Of a stretch of DNA of 64,000 nucleotides, positions 30,634 through 40,420 are shown in pieces; position 1 is the stretch's first letter, and each line of letters opens with the position of its first letter. The position numbers were made by a program, and so were the translations under genes. Below the pieces are notes generated by a model. The model ran no database searches and was not told where the DNA came from. It saw only the letters and a list, made by a program, of their open reading frames with translations. Source of the DNA: Methylobacillus rhizosphaerae (GTDB taxonomy: Bacteria > Pseudomonadota > Gammaproteobacteria > Burkholderiales > Methylophilaceae); the NCBI RefSeq assembly GCF_900187985.1, contig NZ_FZOA01000008.1:79904-143903 (forward strand), in the 5' to 3' direction.

Positions 30634-31587
30634 ATGTTGCGTCATTTAACTGCGGTATTGCTCTGTGGCACATTGCTGGGTCTTGCTGGTATGCCGGCCC
30701 ATGCTGAGGATCAGGTGTCTTATCTGCTGACTGTGTCATCCAAGGGCGACCTGGCTACTGTCAAATCCTTGCTTGATAGTGGAGTAAATCCCAATACCAA
30801 GGATGCGGATGGTATTACCGCCCTGATGTATGCAACTCGCAAAGACAAGGCAGATGTTGCGCTTGCCTTGCTGCAGAAGGGAGCTGATGTCAACGCCAAG
30901 GACGCAGGTGGCTGGACGGCCCTGATGCTGGCTGCCAAGAAGAATTTTGTGGCTACTGCCAAAGTACTGCTTGACCATGGGGCAGATGCCAAGGTCCGGG
31001 ATGAGTCTGGCTGGAGCGCACTGGGAATGGCGGCAACCTCGGGTTATCACGAGATGGTGGCGTTGCTGGTGCAGCACGGTATCGACCCGAGCAGCAAAAG
31101 TGATGATGGCAGGAGTATTCTCATGTACGCCGCCCGGAACGGCGATATCGAAACAATCAAGACTTTGCTGGCACAGGGAGCAGATATTGCTGCGCGTGAC
31201 CGCTTCGGCTTGACGGCCCTGATTTATGCCGCACGGGAAGGTAATGTCGATGCTGTTACCTTGTTGCTGGGCAGTGGTGCCAAGATTGATGATCAGGACA
31301 AGACCAAATGGACGGCGCTGTCCTGGGCCGTGAAGAAATCCCAGACTGAGGTTGCCAGGGCGTTGATCGAAAAAGGCGCTGATGTGAACCATCGTGATTC
31401 TGAAGGCACGCCTATCCTGCAATATGCAGTCAGCGATGGCAATGTGGATATGGTGAAGCTGCTACTTGCCAGCGGTGCCGATGTCAAGGTTCGTGACCAA
31501 TATGGGTTGACTGCACTGGTCTATGCCTTGAAGGGTAAAAAGCCCGAGATTGTGCAATTGATCAAGGATGCCGGTGGCAGTTATTAA
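30634..31587 (+). CDS. Exported ankyrin-repeat protein
   Basis: A 317-residue protein with a signal peptide (about 1-24: MLRHLTAVLLCGTLLG, ending AHAED) followed by eight to nine tandem ankyrin repeats of 33 residues that fill the rest. Consensus fragments such as DADGITALMYAT, DAGGWTALMLAA, DRFGLTALIYAA and DQYGLTALVYAL mark repeat starts. It probably mediates protein binding in the periplasm; no partner is evident. In several bacteria periplasmic ankyrin proteins accompany catalase or oxidative-stress genes; here the neighbours are sucCD and nadE, so no role is proposed. Confidence 0.88.
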   Translation: MLRHLTAVLLCGTLLGLAGMPAHAEDQVSYLLTVSSKGDLATVKSLLDSGVNPNTKDADGITALMYATRKDKADVALALLQKGADVNAKDAGGWTALMLAAKKNFVATAKVLLDHGADAKVRDESGWSALGMAATSGYHEMVALLVQHGIDPSSKSDDGRSILMYAARNGDIETIKTLLAQGADIAARDRFGLTALIYAAREGNVDAVTLLLGSGAKIDDQDKTKWTALSWAVKKSQTEVARALIEKGADVNHRDSEGTPILQYAVSDGNVDMVKLLLASGADVKVRDQYGLTALVYALKGKKPEIVQLIKDAGGSY

Positions 31588-31631
31588 GCCCCTCTTGTTT
31601 TCATTATTTCCTTTATCAATACTGGCGTGAC

Positions 31632-33242
31632 ATGAAAATCGCGATTGCACAAATTAATGCAACAGCTGGTGATCTGAAGGGTAATTGCGCCAGGATACTG
31701 GATTGTGCCCAGCGTGCTGTCGCTGAAGGGGCCTCTTTGTTGCTGAGTCCAGAGCTTGTCTTGTCTGGATATTCACCAGAGGACTTGCTGCTGCGCAGCG
31801 ATTTTCACCAGGCGTGCGAACATGCCCTGCAGGAGCTGGCACTGGCATTGCCACTACAGCTGACCGTCATTGTCGGGCACCCCCACAGGCATCTGGGAAT
31901 TTGCTATAACGCAGCATCGGTATTGCAGGATGGCAGGATTTGCCATACATACCACAAGGAGTTGCTGCCTAATCATAGTGTCTTTGATGAAATGCGTTAT
32001 TTTGGCGAAGGTCATGAAGCACTGGTATTTGAGCACCAGGGGCACAAGATCGGTATCGTTATCTGCGCTGATATCTGGGGGCCGGAGCCGGCGCGTCGTG
32101 CGCGCGCTGCCGGGGCAGAATTACTGCTGGTACTGAATGCATCGCCATACCACCTCAACAAGCAGGAAGAGCGTTACGAGGTCGTACAGGATCGTATCAA
32201 GGAAACCGGGTTGCCTGTGATCTATGCCAACCTGGTTGGCGGGCAGGATGAACTGGTGTTTGATGGTGCATCTTTCGTCATGAATGACGAAGGGGCACTG
32301 GTTCAGCAGCTGCCTTGTTTCGAGGAAGCGCTTGGCATGGTTACGTTCAGTAATGGCGTGCCAGAGTTTGGTGACATCGTGGCAGTGCCTGAGATTGAAG
32401 CCACTGTGTATCAGGCTTTGAGCCTGGGGTTGCGCGATTATGTACTGAAGAATAATTTCCCGGGCGTCCTGCTGGGGTTGTCAGGTGGTATTGACTCAGC
32501 GCTGACGCTTGCCATTGCCGTGGATGCATTAGGCGCAGAGCGGGTACAGGCAGTGATGATGCCATCTGAGTTTACTGCATCCATCAGCCTTGAAGACGCG
32601 CGCGCCATGGCAAATGGCCTGCATGTACGATATAGCGAGATGGCGATTGCGCCATTGTTTGAGGAATTCTGCGCGACATTGGCGCCTGAATTCCAGGGCA
32701 GGGCGTTTGATACTACGGAAGAAAACCTGCAAGCCAGGATTCGTGGTACTTTGCTGATGGCATTGTCCAATAAGTTCGGCAGCATTCTGCTGACCACTGG
32801 TAACAAGAGCGAAACCGCAGTTGGCTATTCAACCTTGTACGGAGATATGGCGGGCGGATTTGCCTTGCTCAAGGATGTATCGAAGACGCTGGTGTATCAA
32901 CTGGCCAATTACCGTAATACTATCAGTGAGGTGATTCCACAGCGCATCATTACGCGACCGCCTTCCGCCGAGCTGAGGCATGAACAGACCGATCAGGACA
33001 GCCTGCCGGATTACGCTGTGCTGGATGCCATTATGGAAGCGTATGTGGAACATGATTACAGTCATGCAGAAATCATCGAGCTTGGCTATGATGAGCTGGA
33101 TGTGATGCGTGTGACCACCCTGATCGACAGGAATGAGTATAAGAGACGCCAGGCACCAGTTGGGGTAAGGGTTACCTCGCGTGGTTTTGGCAAGGACAGG
33201 CGCTATCCATTGACGAACAAATTCGTGCGCAATGTTGAATAA
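31632..33242 (+). CDS. nadE: Glutamine-dependent NAD+ synthetase
   Basis: Amidates nicotinic acid adenine dinucleotide to NAD+ using glutamine. The 536-residue protein joins an N-terminal nitrilase-type glutaminase (about 1-250; Glu in SPELVLSGYSPEDLL, Lys in YHKELLPNHSVFDE, Cys in VICADIWGP) to a C-terminal synthetase (about 265-536; P-loop LGLSGGIDSALTLAIAV, then STLYGDMAGGF). It begins 44 bp after the ankyrin gene and is followed 33 bp later by glnB, a pairing common in betaproteobacteria. Confidence 0.96.
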   Translation: MKIAIAQINATAGDLKGNCARILDCAQRAVAEGASLLLSPELVLSGYSPEDLLLRSDFHQACEHALQELALALPLQLTVIVGHPHRHLGICYNAASVLQDGRICHTYHKELLPNHSVFDEMRYFGEGHEALVFEHQGHKIGIVICADIWGPEPARRARAAGAELLLVLNASPYHLNKQEERYEVVQDRIKETGLPVIYANLVGGQDELVFDGASFVMNDEGALVQQLPCFEEALGMVTFSNGVPEFGDIVAVPEIEATVYQALSLGLRDYVLKNNFPGVLLGLSGGIDSALTLAIAVDALGAERVQAVMMPSEFTASISLEDARAMANGLHVRYSEMAIAPLFEEFCATLAPEFQGRAFDTTEENLQARIRGTLLMALSNKFGSILLTTGNKSETAVGYSTLYGDMAGGFALLKDVSKTLVYQLANYRNTISEVIPQRIITRPPSAELRHEQTDQDSLPDYAVLDAIMEAYVEHDYSHAEIIELGYDELDVMRVTTLIDRNEYKRRQAPVGVRVTSRGFGKDRRYPLTNKFVRNVE

Positions 33243-33272
33243 TGCAGCAGGTTAATGATAGGAGAGGATTGA

Positions 33273-33614
<342 letters not shown>

Positions 33615-33635
33615 TTCGGCCCGGGAACATGCTGC

Positions 33636-33980
33636 ATGCCAGTGTTGTTGAAGACAATATTGTTGCTGGGTTTGTCCAATGTCTTCATGACATTTGCCTG
33701 GTATGCACATCTGAAAAACCTCAATGACAAACCTTGGTATATTGCGGCGTTCCTGAGCTGGGGAGTGGCACTGGCCGAGTATATGTTCCAGGTGCCGGCC
33801 AACCGGATTGGTTATACGGCGCTATCCCTGGCGCAGCTCAAGATATTGCAGGAAGTGATTTCACTGGTGGTGTTTCTGCCATTTGCCGTATTTTATATGC
33901 AGCAACCCGTGAAGCTGGATTTTCTCTGGGCAGGATTGTGTCTTGTCGGGGCAGTCTATTTCATGTTCCGTGCAGCTTAA
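33636..33980 (+). CDS. DUF486 small membrane protein
   Basis: A 114-residue protein with four predicted membrane helices (about 3-20, 32-48, 65-84 and 93-111), containing FMTFAWYAHLKNL, WYIAAFLSWGVALAEY, PANRIGY and AQLKILQEVISL. These are hallmarks of the DUF486 family, distantly related to small multidrug-resistance transporters. The substrate is unknown. It lies 21 bp after glnB and 16 bp before the VOC gene, probably in one transcript with nadE-glnB. Confidence 0.88.
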   Translation: MPVLLKTILLLGLSNVFMTFAWYAHLKNLNDKPWYIAAFLSWGVALAEYMFQVPANRIGYTALSLAQLKILQEVISLVVFLPFAVFYMQQPVKLDFLWAGLCLVGAVYFMFRAA

Positions 33981-33996
33981 TTGATTGGAGATTAAT

Positions 33997-34377
33997 GTGG
34001 TCAAAATTAACCGTATGTTGCATACCGGCATCATCGTGGCAGATATCAAGCGCTCGCGGGATTTTTATGAAGGCCTGCTTGGATTGGTGCCGAGTGATAA
34101 GCGGCCTCCGCTGAGTTTTGAAGGCGTCTGGTATGACATTGGCATCAACCAGCTGCATCTCATGGTCGTCCCTGATCCCTATGCGGATGCGGTGCTCCCT
34201 GCCCACGGCGGGCGCGATTATCATGTGGCCTTTTCCGTGGATGATGTCATGGAAATCAAGGCTGCATTTGATGGCGCAGGTGTGGAATACACCATGAGCA
34301 TGTCAGGGCGGGCAGCCTTGTTCTGCCGGGACCCGGATGGTAATGCGCTGGAATTTTCTGCGGTCAAGATGGATTGA
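33997..34377 (+). CDS. VOC/glyoxalase-family protein
   Basis: A 126-residue vicinal-oxygen-chelate protein. It has two beta-alpha-beta-beta-beta modules: MLHTGIIVADIKRSRDFYEGLLGL at the N-terminus and YHVAFSVDDVMEIKAAFDG, then FCRDPDGNALEF at the C-terminus. Metal-ligand candidates are the His in MLHTG, the His in YHVAF and the Glu in LEF. The start is a GTG at 33997, with GGAG seven bases upstream; a TTG at 33985 is less likely. Substrate unknown. It is the last gene of the nadE-glnB group and is followed by a terminator. Confidence 0.87.
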   Translation: MVKINRMLHTGIIVADIKRSRDFYEGLLGLVPSDKRPPLSFEGVWYDIGINQLHLMVVPDPYADAVLPAHGGRDYHVAFSVDDVMEIKAAFDGAGVEYTMSMSGRAALFCRDPDGNALEFSAVKMD

Positions 34378-34430
34378 TGGTAGTAACCGTCATGCGCGGC
34401 ACTTGATGCCCGCGATGGATTGTCGTTAAA

Positions 34431-34454
34431 AAAGCCCGATTGATATCGGGCTTT
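34431..34454. terminator. Bidirectional intrinsic terminator
   Basis: A perfect 7-bp stem GCCCGAT/ATCGGGC (34434-34440 and 34445-34451) with loop TGAT, flanked by A-runs on the left and T-runs on the right. The A/T flanks serve both strands, fitting the convergent VOC gene and FTR1 gene. Confidence 0.88.
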
Positions 34455-34481
34455 TTGTTTGTGTCATGCGCCTGCAGATTG

Positions 34482-36419
34482 TTAGTGGTTTTCCTGCTTC
34501 CGGCTCACCAACATGCACGCCAGAATCAGGGCAATGGTAATGCCTTGCGCCGTCAGCGTTTGCACCGTAGGGTGAATGCCCAGTAACGGGACGCTGATGA
34601 AATGGATGCGGTCGGCGGCAATGACGCCCGCCTCTTGCAATGCAGCAATGCCGTTGCCAGCGAAGATGACAGCCAGCAATGCCAGCAGGCCTGCTGTGGA
34701 TGCAAAGAACTTGCCCAGAGGCAGGCGCACACTGTACTTGAGGATAGCCCAGGTCAGGATGGCAAGCAGTACGATAGCTGCCAGGATACCGGCAATCACT
34801 GCGCCTTGGCCTTCTTCACCTGCCTGTACCCACAGGGCCTGATAGAAAAGAATGACTTCAAACAGTTCCCGATAGACCGCCAGGAATGAAACACCGGCAA
34901 TTGCCCACCAGGTGCGCTTGTTCAGGGCTGTTGTCACATGTTCGCTGATGAATTGCTGCCAGGCATGTGCGTGAGATTTGCTGTGCAGCCAATATCCTAC
35001 ATACAGCAGCATGGCGGCTGCAATTAGTGCGGTAATGCCTTCGGTCATTTCCCGTCCAGCGCCGGAAATGGTCAGCAGGTAGCTTGCCACAAACCAGGTC
35101 GCGCCGCCGAGCACAACGGCAAAGAGCCAGCCCAGGTGGAAATAGGGCAGGGCATCACGCCTGCCGGTTTTATGAATGAAGGCGCTCAATGCAGCAAGAA
35201 TGAGGATGGCTTCCAGGCCTTCGCGCAATAGAATCAGGAGGGAGCTGATGAACGCCGTGGCACCTGTCAGGCTGCCTGAATTGAGTTTCTCATCTGCTTC
35301 GTCCAGCAAGTCATTGATGTTGGCAATGTGCGCGGCAATATCTTCTGTACTGGCCTGCTTGGCAATGGCACTGCGCAGGTCCATCATCTGCCGCTCGACG
35401 TCCAGACGCAGCGTCTTGTCGACATTATTGAGACTGTTTTCTACCAGCTCAAATCCTTCAAGATAGGCGCTGATTGCATGCTGGCGAGCACTGGCGTAAT
35501 CACCCTGGCGATAGGATTCCAGTGTGGCAGCAAGTTTGCTGCGCGAAGTATCAAGTGGGTTGTTTGCTACCGACTTCAATGCTTGCGGTTGCGCCGTGAG
35601 GTAGGTTTGCACATCGGCAAGGCCTGCCTGCTCTGCTTCTGCCGGTGCCTGCATGACCAATTGCTTGAGGCTGCCAAGTGCTGCCTTGCCTTTGCCTTGT
35701 TGCCATAACTGTTCACCAGCCGATTTCTGTGCATCAGTAGCGCGCAGGGTGCTGACATAGAACGCCAGGCTCCAGCGGTCAGTCTCGGGTAGCGCAGCAT
35801 AGGATTGCATCGGGGTGCCATTCACGCCCAGCGTGATGGTGTTGTAGAGCCCGTAGATGCTGCGCATGCGCATGCGATCCTGGTCATGGAAATTGCTGGG
35901 TTCCGGCTCCAGGCCCTTGGCGAGAGGGCCATCGCCATGGCCTGTTGCGCCATGGCAGGCAGCACAGGTTTCACCAAACAGGCGGGCACCACGGTTGAGG
36001 TCGGGAATATCCTTGGGAGCCACCGTCAGGTTGTATGCCTGAATCACGGCCAGGCGCAAATCATTGGCAGTGGCAGACACTGCATTGCCATCTGCCTTGG
36101 AGATAATCTGCTGCCGCAGCTGCTCTGCTTGGGCCAGTAGTGTGTCATGTTTGGGGCCGGCCGGCAGTTCCGCAAGCAGGGTGGCGGACTGTGTCGCAAA
36201 TTCAAGCTGCTCCTCGTATTCCTCAGGGTTGAGGACTTCACCATTCTGTACAAATTCAGGGTAGTCGACACTGACATAATCCAGCATGTGTACGGCAGTT
36301 TGTGCTTTTTCTTCATCCGTAACAGCAAAAGCAGGCTGGAAACTGCATAACCATATAAAACTACCCAGCGCAATCAAGCGCGCGGGATTAAGCAGCGTGG
36401 TGAGTGTCATGAGTGTCAA
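34482..36419 (-). CDS. Cytochrome c-FTR1 iron permease fusion
   Basis: A 645-residue protein. A signal peptide (ending near QPAFAV) leads to a periplasmic region with a c-type cytochrome domain, heme motif CAACH near residue 152, and a distal methionine likely in GTPMQSY. From about residue 395 comes an FTR1-type permease with about seven membrane helices and two REXXE iron-binding motifs: REGLE and RELFE. Such fusions are predicted to couple iron oxidation or reduction to uptake across the inner membrane. It shares a strand with the M61 peptidase gene 35 bp upstream. No Fur box was confirmed. Confidence 0.9.
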   Translation of the reverse strand: MTLMTLTTLLNPARLIALGSFIWLCSFQPAFAVTDEEKAQTAVHMLDYVSVDYPEFVQNGEVLNPEEYEEQLEFATQSATLLAELPAGPKHDTLLAQAEQLRQQIISKADGNAVSATANDLRLAVIQAYNLTVAPKDIPDLNRGARLFGETCAACHGATGHGDGPLAKGLEPEPSNFHDQDRMRMRSIYGLYNTITLGVNGTPMQSYAALPETDRWSLAFYVSTLRATDAQKSAGEQLWQQGKGKAALGSLKQLVMQAPAEAEQAGLADVQTYLTAQPQALKSVANNPLDTSRSKLAATLESYRQGDYASARQHAISAYLEGFELVENSLNNVDKTLRLDVERQMMDLRSAIAKQASTEDIAAHIANINDLLDEADEKLNSGSLTGATAFISSLLILLREGLEAILILAALSAFIHKTGRRDALPYFHLGWLFAVVLGGATWFVASYLLTISGAGREMTEGITALIAAAMLLYVGYWLHSKSHAHAWQQFISEHVTTALNKRTWWAIAGVSFLAVYRELFEVILFYQALWVQAGEEGQGAVIAGILAAIVLLAILTWAILKYSVRLPLGKFFASTAGLLALLAVIFAGNGIAALQEAGVIAADRIHFISVPLLGIHPTVQTLTAQGITIALILACMLVSRKQENH

Positions 36420-36454
36420 ACCCTAATGAAATGCAAATGCAATTGGTCATTCTA

Positions 36455-38215
36455 TCAATTTGTAGCAAGCCAGTCCTGCCGTAATGTGCGTTGCTCCGGT
36501 TTTTGTTTCTCACTGATGGCAAGGCGGTAATGTGCCAGCGCATGCTTCCTGGGGAAAATATCTGTGCTCAACAGTTCATCACGCCGGAAGAAATGCAGGT
36601 GCAGTTGCTTGCGGTGGCGTTTCAGCTGCTGTTTCAGGCTTTTTGCGCTGGCCTTCAGGTGGTCGTGGGCAATGATGACATCCCCTGCAGCCAGTCCAGC
36701 CTGTTCCGCTGCGCCATTGCTGAAAACATGCGTGATACGGGTCTCGTCATTTGCCAGCTGCAATCCAAGGTGTTCGCGCAATAAGTCGGCATCATTGATT
36801 TTATCGGCTGTGAAGATGATACCGAACCTGGACAGGAGTTTCTCAAGTGGCGGGTCTTCACAACCCTGCACACAATCGCGGAACAGGCTGGCCAGTTTCT
36901 CGCCACATACTTCTGCAATCAATGCCTGCATGCTGCCCTCGTTGACCAGTTGCTCATGGTTACGATAGCGTTGCCACAAGGTGCGCATGACGTCATCCAG
37001 CGAGCGCTGCTTGAGGCGCAGGCTGAGATCCATAGCCAATGCCACCAGGGAACCTTTGAGGTAATAGCTGATCTGGCTGTTGGGCGTGTTTTCGTCTGGT
37101 TTGTACAGCTTGACCCAGGCATCAAAACTGGATTCCTCCAGGGCCTGTATCCTGCGGCCAGGCGTGCGCAGGAAGCGGTTGATATCCTTGCTCAATGCAG
37201 CAAGATATTCCGACTCTGTCATCAAGCCACTGCGTACAAGCGCCAGCGTATCGTAATAGGCAGTAAAGCCTTCGAAAACCCAGAGCAGGCGGGTATACGC
37301 CTCACGGCTCAGGTCAGGCTTGGCGAATGCAACAGGGCGGATGCGCTTGACATGCCAGGCATGGAAATATTCATGGCTGCACAGGCCGAGGAAATCCTGG
37401 TACAGCGATGGATCGTGTTCTTCGTGCTTGACGGGCAACCAGCTGCGCGGACAGATCAGGCTGGTTGAATCGCAATGCTCCAGGCCACCATATTGGTTGT
37501 CCGCAGCAGCATACAGCAGGAAATCGTAGCGTTGGAACGGAGCATCACCAAAAAAGCGGATGTGATGCTCGCAGATTTTCTTGAGATCGCGGCTGATGGC
37601 CTTGAGGTCAGCCTGGTGCTTGCCGGAAATGACCAGGCGATGGGGAATGCCCATGGCCTTGAACTCGGCGATGGCCAGTGTGCCGATTTCCACCGGATAA
37701 TCAATCAGGGCCTGATAATGTGCTGCTTCGTACAGCCCGAAGCCTTGTTTATCAGTCTTGCGTCCGGGCAATGTCGTGGCAACCTGCCAGTCGGCATATG
37801 TTTTGCCGGCTGGATGATGAATCGTCACACTGCAGGAAGACTCCTCCTGCCCGGTCACCTGCAGGAAGACACTGCTGCCATTGAAATAGGCGCGTGCATG
37901 GTCAAGATAGGCTGTGCGTACCGACAGATCGTAGGCATATACCTGATAATGAATGGTAAGCGGCGACGTGCATGGTCCAGCCTGCCAGCTACTCTTGTCG
38001 ATCTTTTCCAGCTTGATGGCCTTGCCATTGCTGGTGGCGCGGATACTGACGATATGGCGGGCAAAATCCCGCACCAGGTAGCTGCCGGGAAGCCAGGCTG
38101 GCAATGACACTCGCTGTCCTTCGACAGCAGGGTGGGCAATGTGGCATTCCAGCTCGAACAAGTGTGTTTCAGGTGTGTTGAAACGTACATCATAGTGGAT
38201 GTTATGTGGCTTCAT
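36455..38215 (-). CDS. M61 family glycyl-aminopeptidase-like protein with PDZ domain
   Basis: A 586-residue protein of the M61 family: an N-terminal beta domain (about 1-170), the zinc metallopeptidase core with HEYFHAWHVKRIRP near residue 275 and a downstream glutamate in WVFEGFTAYYD, and a C-terminal PDZ domain (about 490-545; ITHVFSNGAAEQAGLAAGDVI). There is no signal peptide. M61 members remove N-terminal glycine or alanine in Sphingomonas; the substrate here is unknown. It lies upstream of the FTR1 gene and downstream of a terminator. Confidence 0.9.
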   Translation of the reverse strand: MKPHNIHYDVRFNTPETHLFELECHIAHPAVEGQRVSLPAWLPGSYLVRDFARHIVSIRATSNGKAIKLEKIDKSSWQAGPCTSPLTIHYQVYAYDLSVRTAYLDHARAYFNGSSVFLQVTGQEESSCSVTIHHPAGKTYADWQVATTLPGRKTDKQGFGLYEAAHYQALIDYPVEIGTLAIAEFKAMGIPHRLVISGKHQADLKAISRDLKKICEHHIRFFGDAPFQRYDFLLYAAADNQYGGLEHCDSTSLICPRSWLPVKHEEHDPSLYQDFLGLCSHEYFHAWHVKRIRPVAFAKPDLSREAYTRLLWVFEGFTAYYDTLALVRSGLMTESEYLAALSKDINRFLRTPGRRIQALEESSFDAWVKLYKPDENTPNSQISYYLKGSLVALAMDLSLRLKQRSLDDVMRTLWQRYRNHEQLVNEGSMQALIAEVCGEKLASLFRDCVQGCEDPPLEKLLSRFGIIFTADKINDADLLREHLGLQLANDETRITHVFSNGAAEQAGLAAGDVIIAHDHLKASAKSLKQQLKRHRKQLHLHFFRRDELLSTDIFPRKHALAHYRLAISEKQKPEQRTLRQDWLATN

Positions 38216-38253
38216 TGGCAGCTCAGGTGTTTGTGTCTATCAGTCTCAATATG

Positions 38254-38285
38254 AAAAAAGCCCGCCATCGTACATAGGGCGGGCT
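38254..38285 (-). terminator. Intrinsic terminator after the parvulin gene
   Basis: An 8-bp stem AGCCCGCC/GGCGGGCT (38259-38266 and 38278-38285) with an 11-nt loop. On the minus strand it is followed by a run of six T, the expected U-tract. It terminates the parvulin transcript 15 bp after its stop codon. Confidence 0.88.
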
Positions 38286-38300
38286 GTATATCCATCAGGA

Positions 38301-39116
38301 TTATTTGGCGCCGGTAGCGCCAGGAGTCTCGATCTTGGCCTTGCTGCGCAGGTCAGTCAGGAGTTTTTCCAGGTTGCGCTGCTGCACTTGCTTCTGCAGG
38401 CCATCCTTGACTTCTTCATAAGATGGAGGCTGGCTTGTGCGGGTATCTTCCAGTTTGATGACATGCCATCCGAACTGGGTTTGCACCGGGGCGGCAGTGT
38501 ACTTGCCTTTTTGCAGTTTGACTGCCGCATCACTGAAAGGCTTGACCATGCCAGCAGGAGAGAACCAGCCCAGCTCGCCGCCTTTTTCCTGGGAGCCCGG
38601 ATCCTTGGATTTTTCCTTGGCCAACTTGGCAAAATCTGCACCCTTGTTCAACTGCGCAATGATGTCCTTGGCTTCAGCTTCTGTCGCCACCAGGATATGA
38701 CGGGCACTGTATTCCTTGTCACCCAGCTCCTGTTTGTACGCCTCATAGGCCAGTTTGGTATCAGCTTCGCTGGCAGGGTGCTTCTTCATGTAATCCTGCA
38801 GGAAGGCATTGACCAGCAGTTCACGACGGGACAATTCCTCACGTGCAATGAAATCAGGCTGTTTGTCCAGGCCGATACGTTGTGCTTCCTGGAAAACCAG
38901 TTCGCTATCAATCAGCTTGTTTACAATCACGCTTTTGACATTGTCATCAATAGGCTGGCCGCGGTTTGAGGCTTCCTTGGCAATCAGGTCGTAGAGGGAT
39001 TGCTTGATGGGCTTGCCATTGACAGTGGCAACGCCGTTATTGCTGCCAGCAGCAAACGCTGGTTGCAGAACACCAAAGGCAACCGTGGCAATCAGGGCGC
39101 TGGTGGTAAGTTTCAT
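38301..39116 (-). CDS. Periplasmic parvulin-type peptidyl-prolyl isomerase
   Basis: A 271-residue PpiC/SurA-type foldase. The signal peptide MKLTTSALIATVAFG ends near AFAAG. A SurA-N-like helical region (about 28-130) is followed by a rotamase domain (about 135-230) with YSARHILVATEAEAKDI, GGELGWFSPAGMVKPFSDA and TQFGWHVIKLED, then a charged C-terminal helix. It probably assists outer-membrane or secreted protein folding. It is followed by a strong terminator; bolA-yciI-yciB lie upstream on the same strand with a 57-bp gap. Confidence 0.92.
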   Translation of the reverse strand: MKLTTSALIATVAFGVLQPAFAAGSNNGVATVNGKPIKQSLYDLIAKEASNRGQPIDDNVKSVIVNKLIDSELVFQEAQRIGLDKQPDFIAREELSRRELLVNAFLQDYMKKHPASEADTKLAYEAYKQELGDKEYSARHILVATEAEAKDIIAQLNKGADFAKLAKEKSKDPGSQEKGGELGWFSPAGMVKPFSDAAVKLQKGKYTAAPVQTQFGWHVIKLEDTRTSQPPSYEEVKDGLQKQVQQRNLEKLLTDLRSKAKIETPGATGAK

Positions 39117-39173
39117 GAGGATTCCTTAGTAGTTTTGTTGAAATGGATATGCATAAAACATGCACCGGGCGAC

Positions 39174-39452
39174 TCAGCCAATGGTGGCAGAGCGACGTTC
39201 ATCTGCGGCAAAAGCCTGGATGCTCAGTGCGTGTATCCTCCCCGGGATAAGATCGCCCAGCAGGGCGTATACCTGACGATGGCGTATGATCTGCGACTTA
39301 CCTTCAAACTGCGCACTGGTGATGGTCAGGAAGAAATGACCGCCCCCGTTATTGCCTGCGTGCCCCTGGTGCTGTGCACTGTCATCGCGGATCAGCACTT
39401 CGGTGGGGTTCAGAGTGGCAAGTCTTTGGCGGATTTCCTCGGTCAGCGTCAT
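39174..39452 (-). CDS. BolA family protein
   Basis: A 92-residue BolA homologue: MTLTEEIRQRLATLNPTEVLIRDDSAQH, with GGHFFLTITSAQFEGKS and the conserved histidine in RHRQVYALL. BolA proteins bind monothiol glutaredoxins through a shared 2Fe-2S cluster and influence cell-wall and iron genes. The ATG at 39452 is preferred over an in-frame TTG three codons upstream. The yciB-yciI-bolA-parvulin order is a recurrent betaproteobacterial cluster. Confidence 0.92.
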   Translation of the reverse strand: MTLTEEIRQRLATLNPTEVLIRDDSAQHQGHAGNNGGGHFFLTITSAQFEGKSQIIRHRQVYALLGDLIPGRIHALSIQAFAADERRSATIG

Positions 39453-39465
39453 ATTATTCAAATGG

Positions 39466-39768
39466 TCAGGCTGGTAATGATTTGCGAAAAGGTTTGACTG
39501 TGACAGCAGAATACACGCCGGCGTTCACAAATGGATCATCATTGGCCCATATCCGGGCATTTTCCAGGCTGTCAAATTCGACGATGATCAGGCTGCCGGT
39601 AAACCCTGCAGCGCCGGGATCATTGCTGTCTATGGCCGGGAACGGGCCTGCAAGCAGCAGACGGCCTTCATTCTGCAGGGCCTGCAGGCGTTCCAGGTGT
39701 GCCGGCCGGGCTGCCAGGCGCTTTTCCAGGCTGTCTGGATTCTCTTCGGCAATGATGGCGTACCACAT
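39466..39768 (-). CDS. yciI: YciI family protein
   Basis: A 100-residue ferredoxin-like fold protein starting [22 protein letters not shown], with the family histidine-aspartate pair suggested by HLERLQAL and [11 protein letters not shown]. The family is of unknown enzymatic role. It overlaps the yciB stop by 1 nt and is followed by bolA after 13 bp, so translation of the three is probably coupled. Confidence 0.9.
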   Translation of the reverse strand: MWYAIIAEENPDSLEKRLAARPAHLERLQALQNEGRLLLAGPFPAIDSNDPGAAGFTGSLIIVEFDSLENARIWANDDPFVNAGVYSAVTVKPFRKSLPA

Positions 39769-40307
39769 TATTGTTTATCCTGTTCGATGATATGTTTGTT
39801 CAGCAGCAGGCTTTGCCCAATCACGAAGACCAGCATCAGCCCCATGGTGCCGAACAGTTTGAAATCCACCCAGATCTCGGTGGAATAATTGAATGCAACA
39901 TATAGATTAAGAAATCCCAGCATCAGGAAAAATACGGCCCAGGCCAGGTTGAGACGGGTCCAGACCGGGTCAGGCATGGCAATCTGTTTTTCCATCAACT
40001 TGCGGATCAGGTTGCGGCCAAACAGCCATTGGCTGCCAAGCAGGCCGGCCGTAAACAACCAGTAAAGGATCGTGGGTTTCCACTTGATGAAGCTTTCATC
40101 ATGCAGCCAGAGTGTAGCGCCACCAAAGACCACGATAATGGCCCCGCTCATGATCAGTGTGGCTTCCACCTTGCCAGTCCTGAGCTTGGCCCAGATGATC
40201 TGGATAATGGTGGCAGCAATGGCAACCGCAGTGGCAACATAGATGCCAAAGAGCTTGAAGGCAATGAAAAACAGGATAACGGGAAATAAGTCGTAGAGAA
40301 ACTTCAT
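39768..40307 (-). CDS. yciB: Inner-membrane septation protein YciB
   Basis: A 179-residue integral membrane protein with about five helices, starting [18 protein letters not shown], with [19 protein letters not shown] and [21 protein letters not shown]. This is the YciB/IspZ family, linked to cell-envelope synthesis and septation. First gene of the yciB-yciI-bolA group; its promoter must lie in the 113-bp gap shared with the divergent PHP gene. Confidence 0.94.
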   Translation of the reverse strand: MKFLYDLFPVILFFIAFKLFGIYVATAVAIAATIIQIIWAKLRTGKVEATLIMSGAIIVVFGGATLWLHDESFIKWKPTILYWLFTAGLLGSQWLFGRNLIRKLMEKQIAMPDPVWTRLNLAWAVFFLMLGFLNLYVAFNYSTEIWVDFKLFGTMGLMLVFVIGQSLLLNKHIIEQDKQ

Positions 40308-40420
40308 GTGTTATTTGCAGGATGATGCATGCCGGGCTGCATCTATCATAATTTTAAGTTGATGCAGTATTTTGCTATGATTCGACAAGACTAACAAGCC
40401 GTACCGCCAAACCCTTCTTT

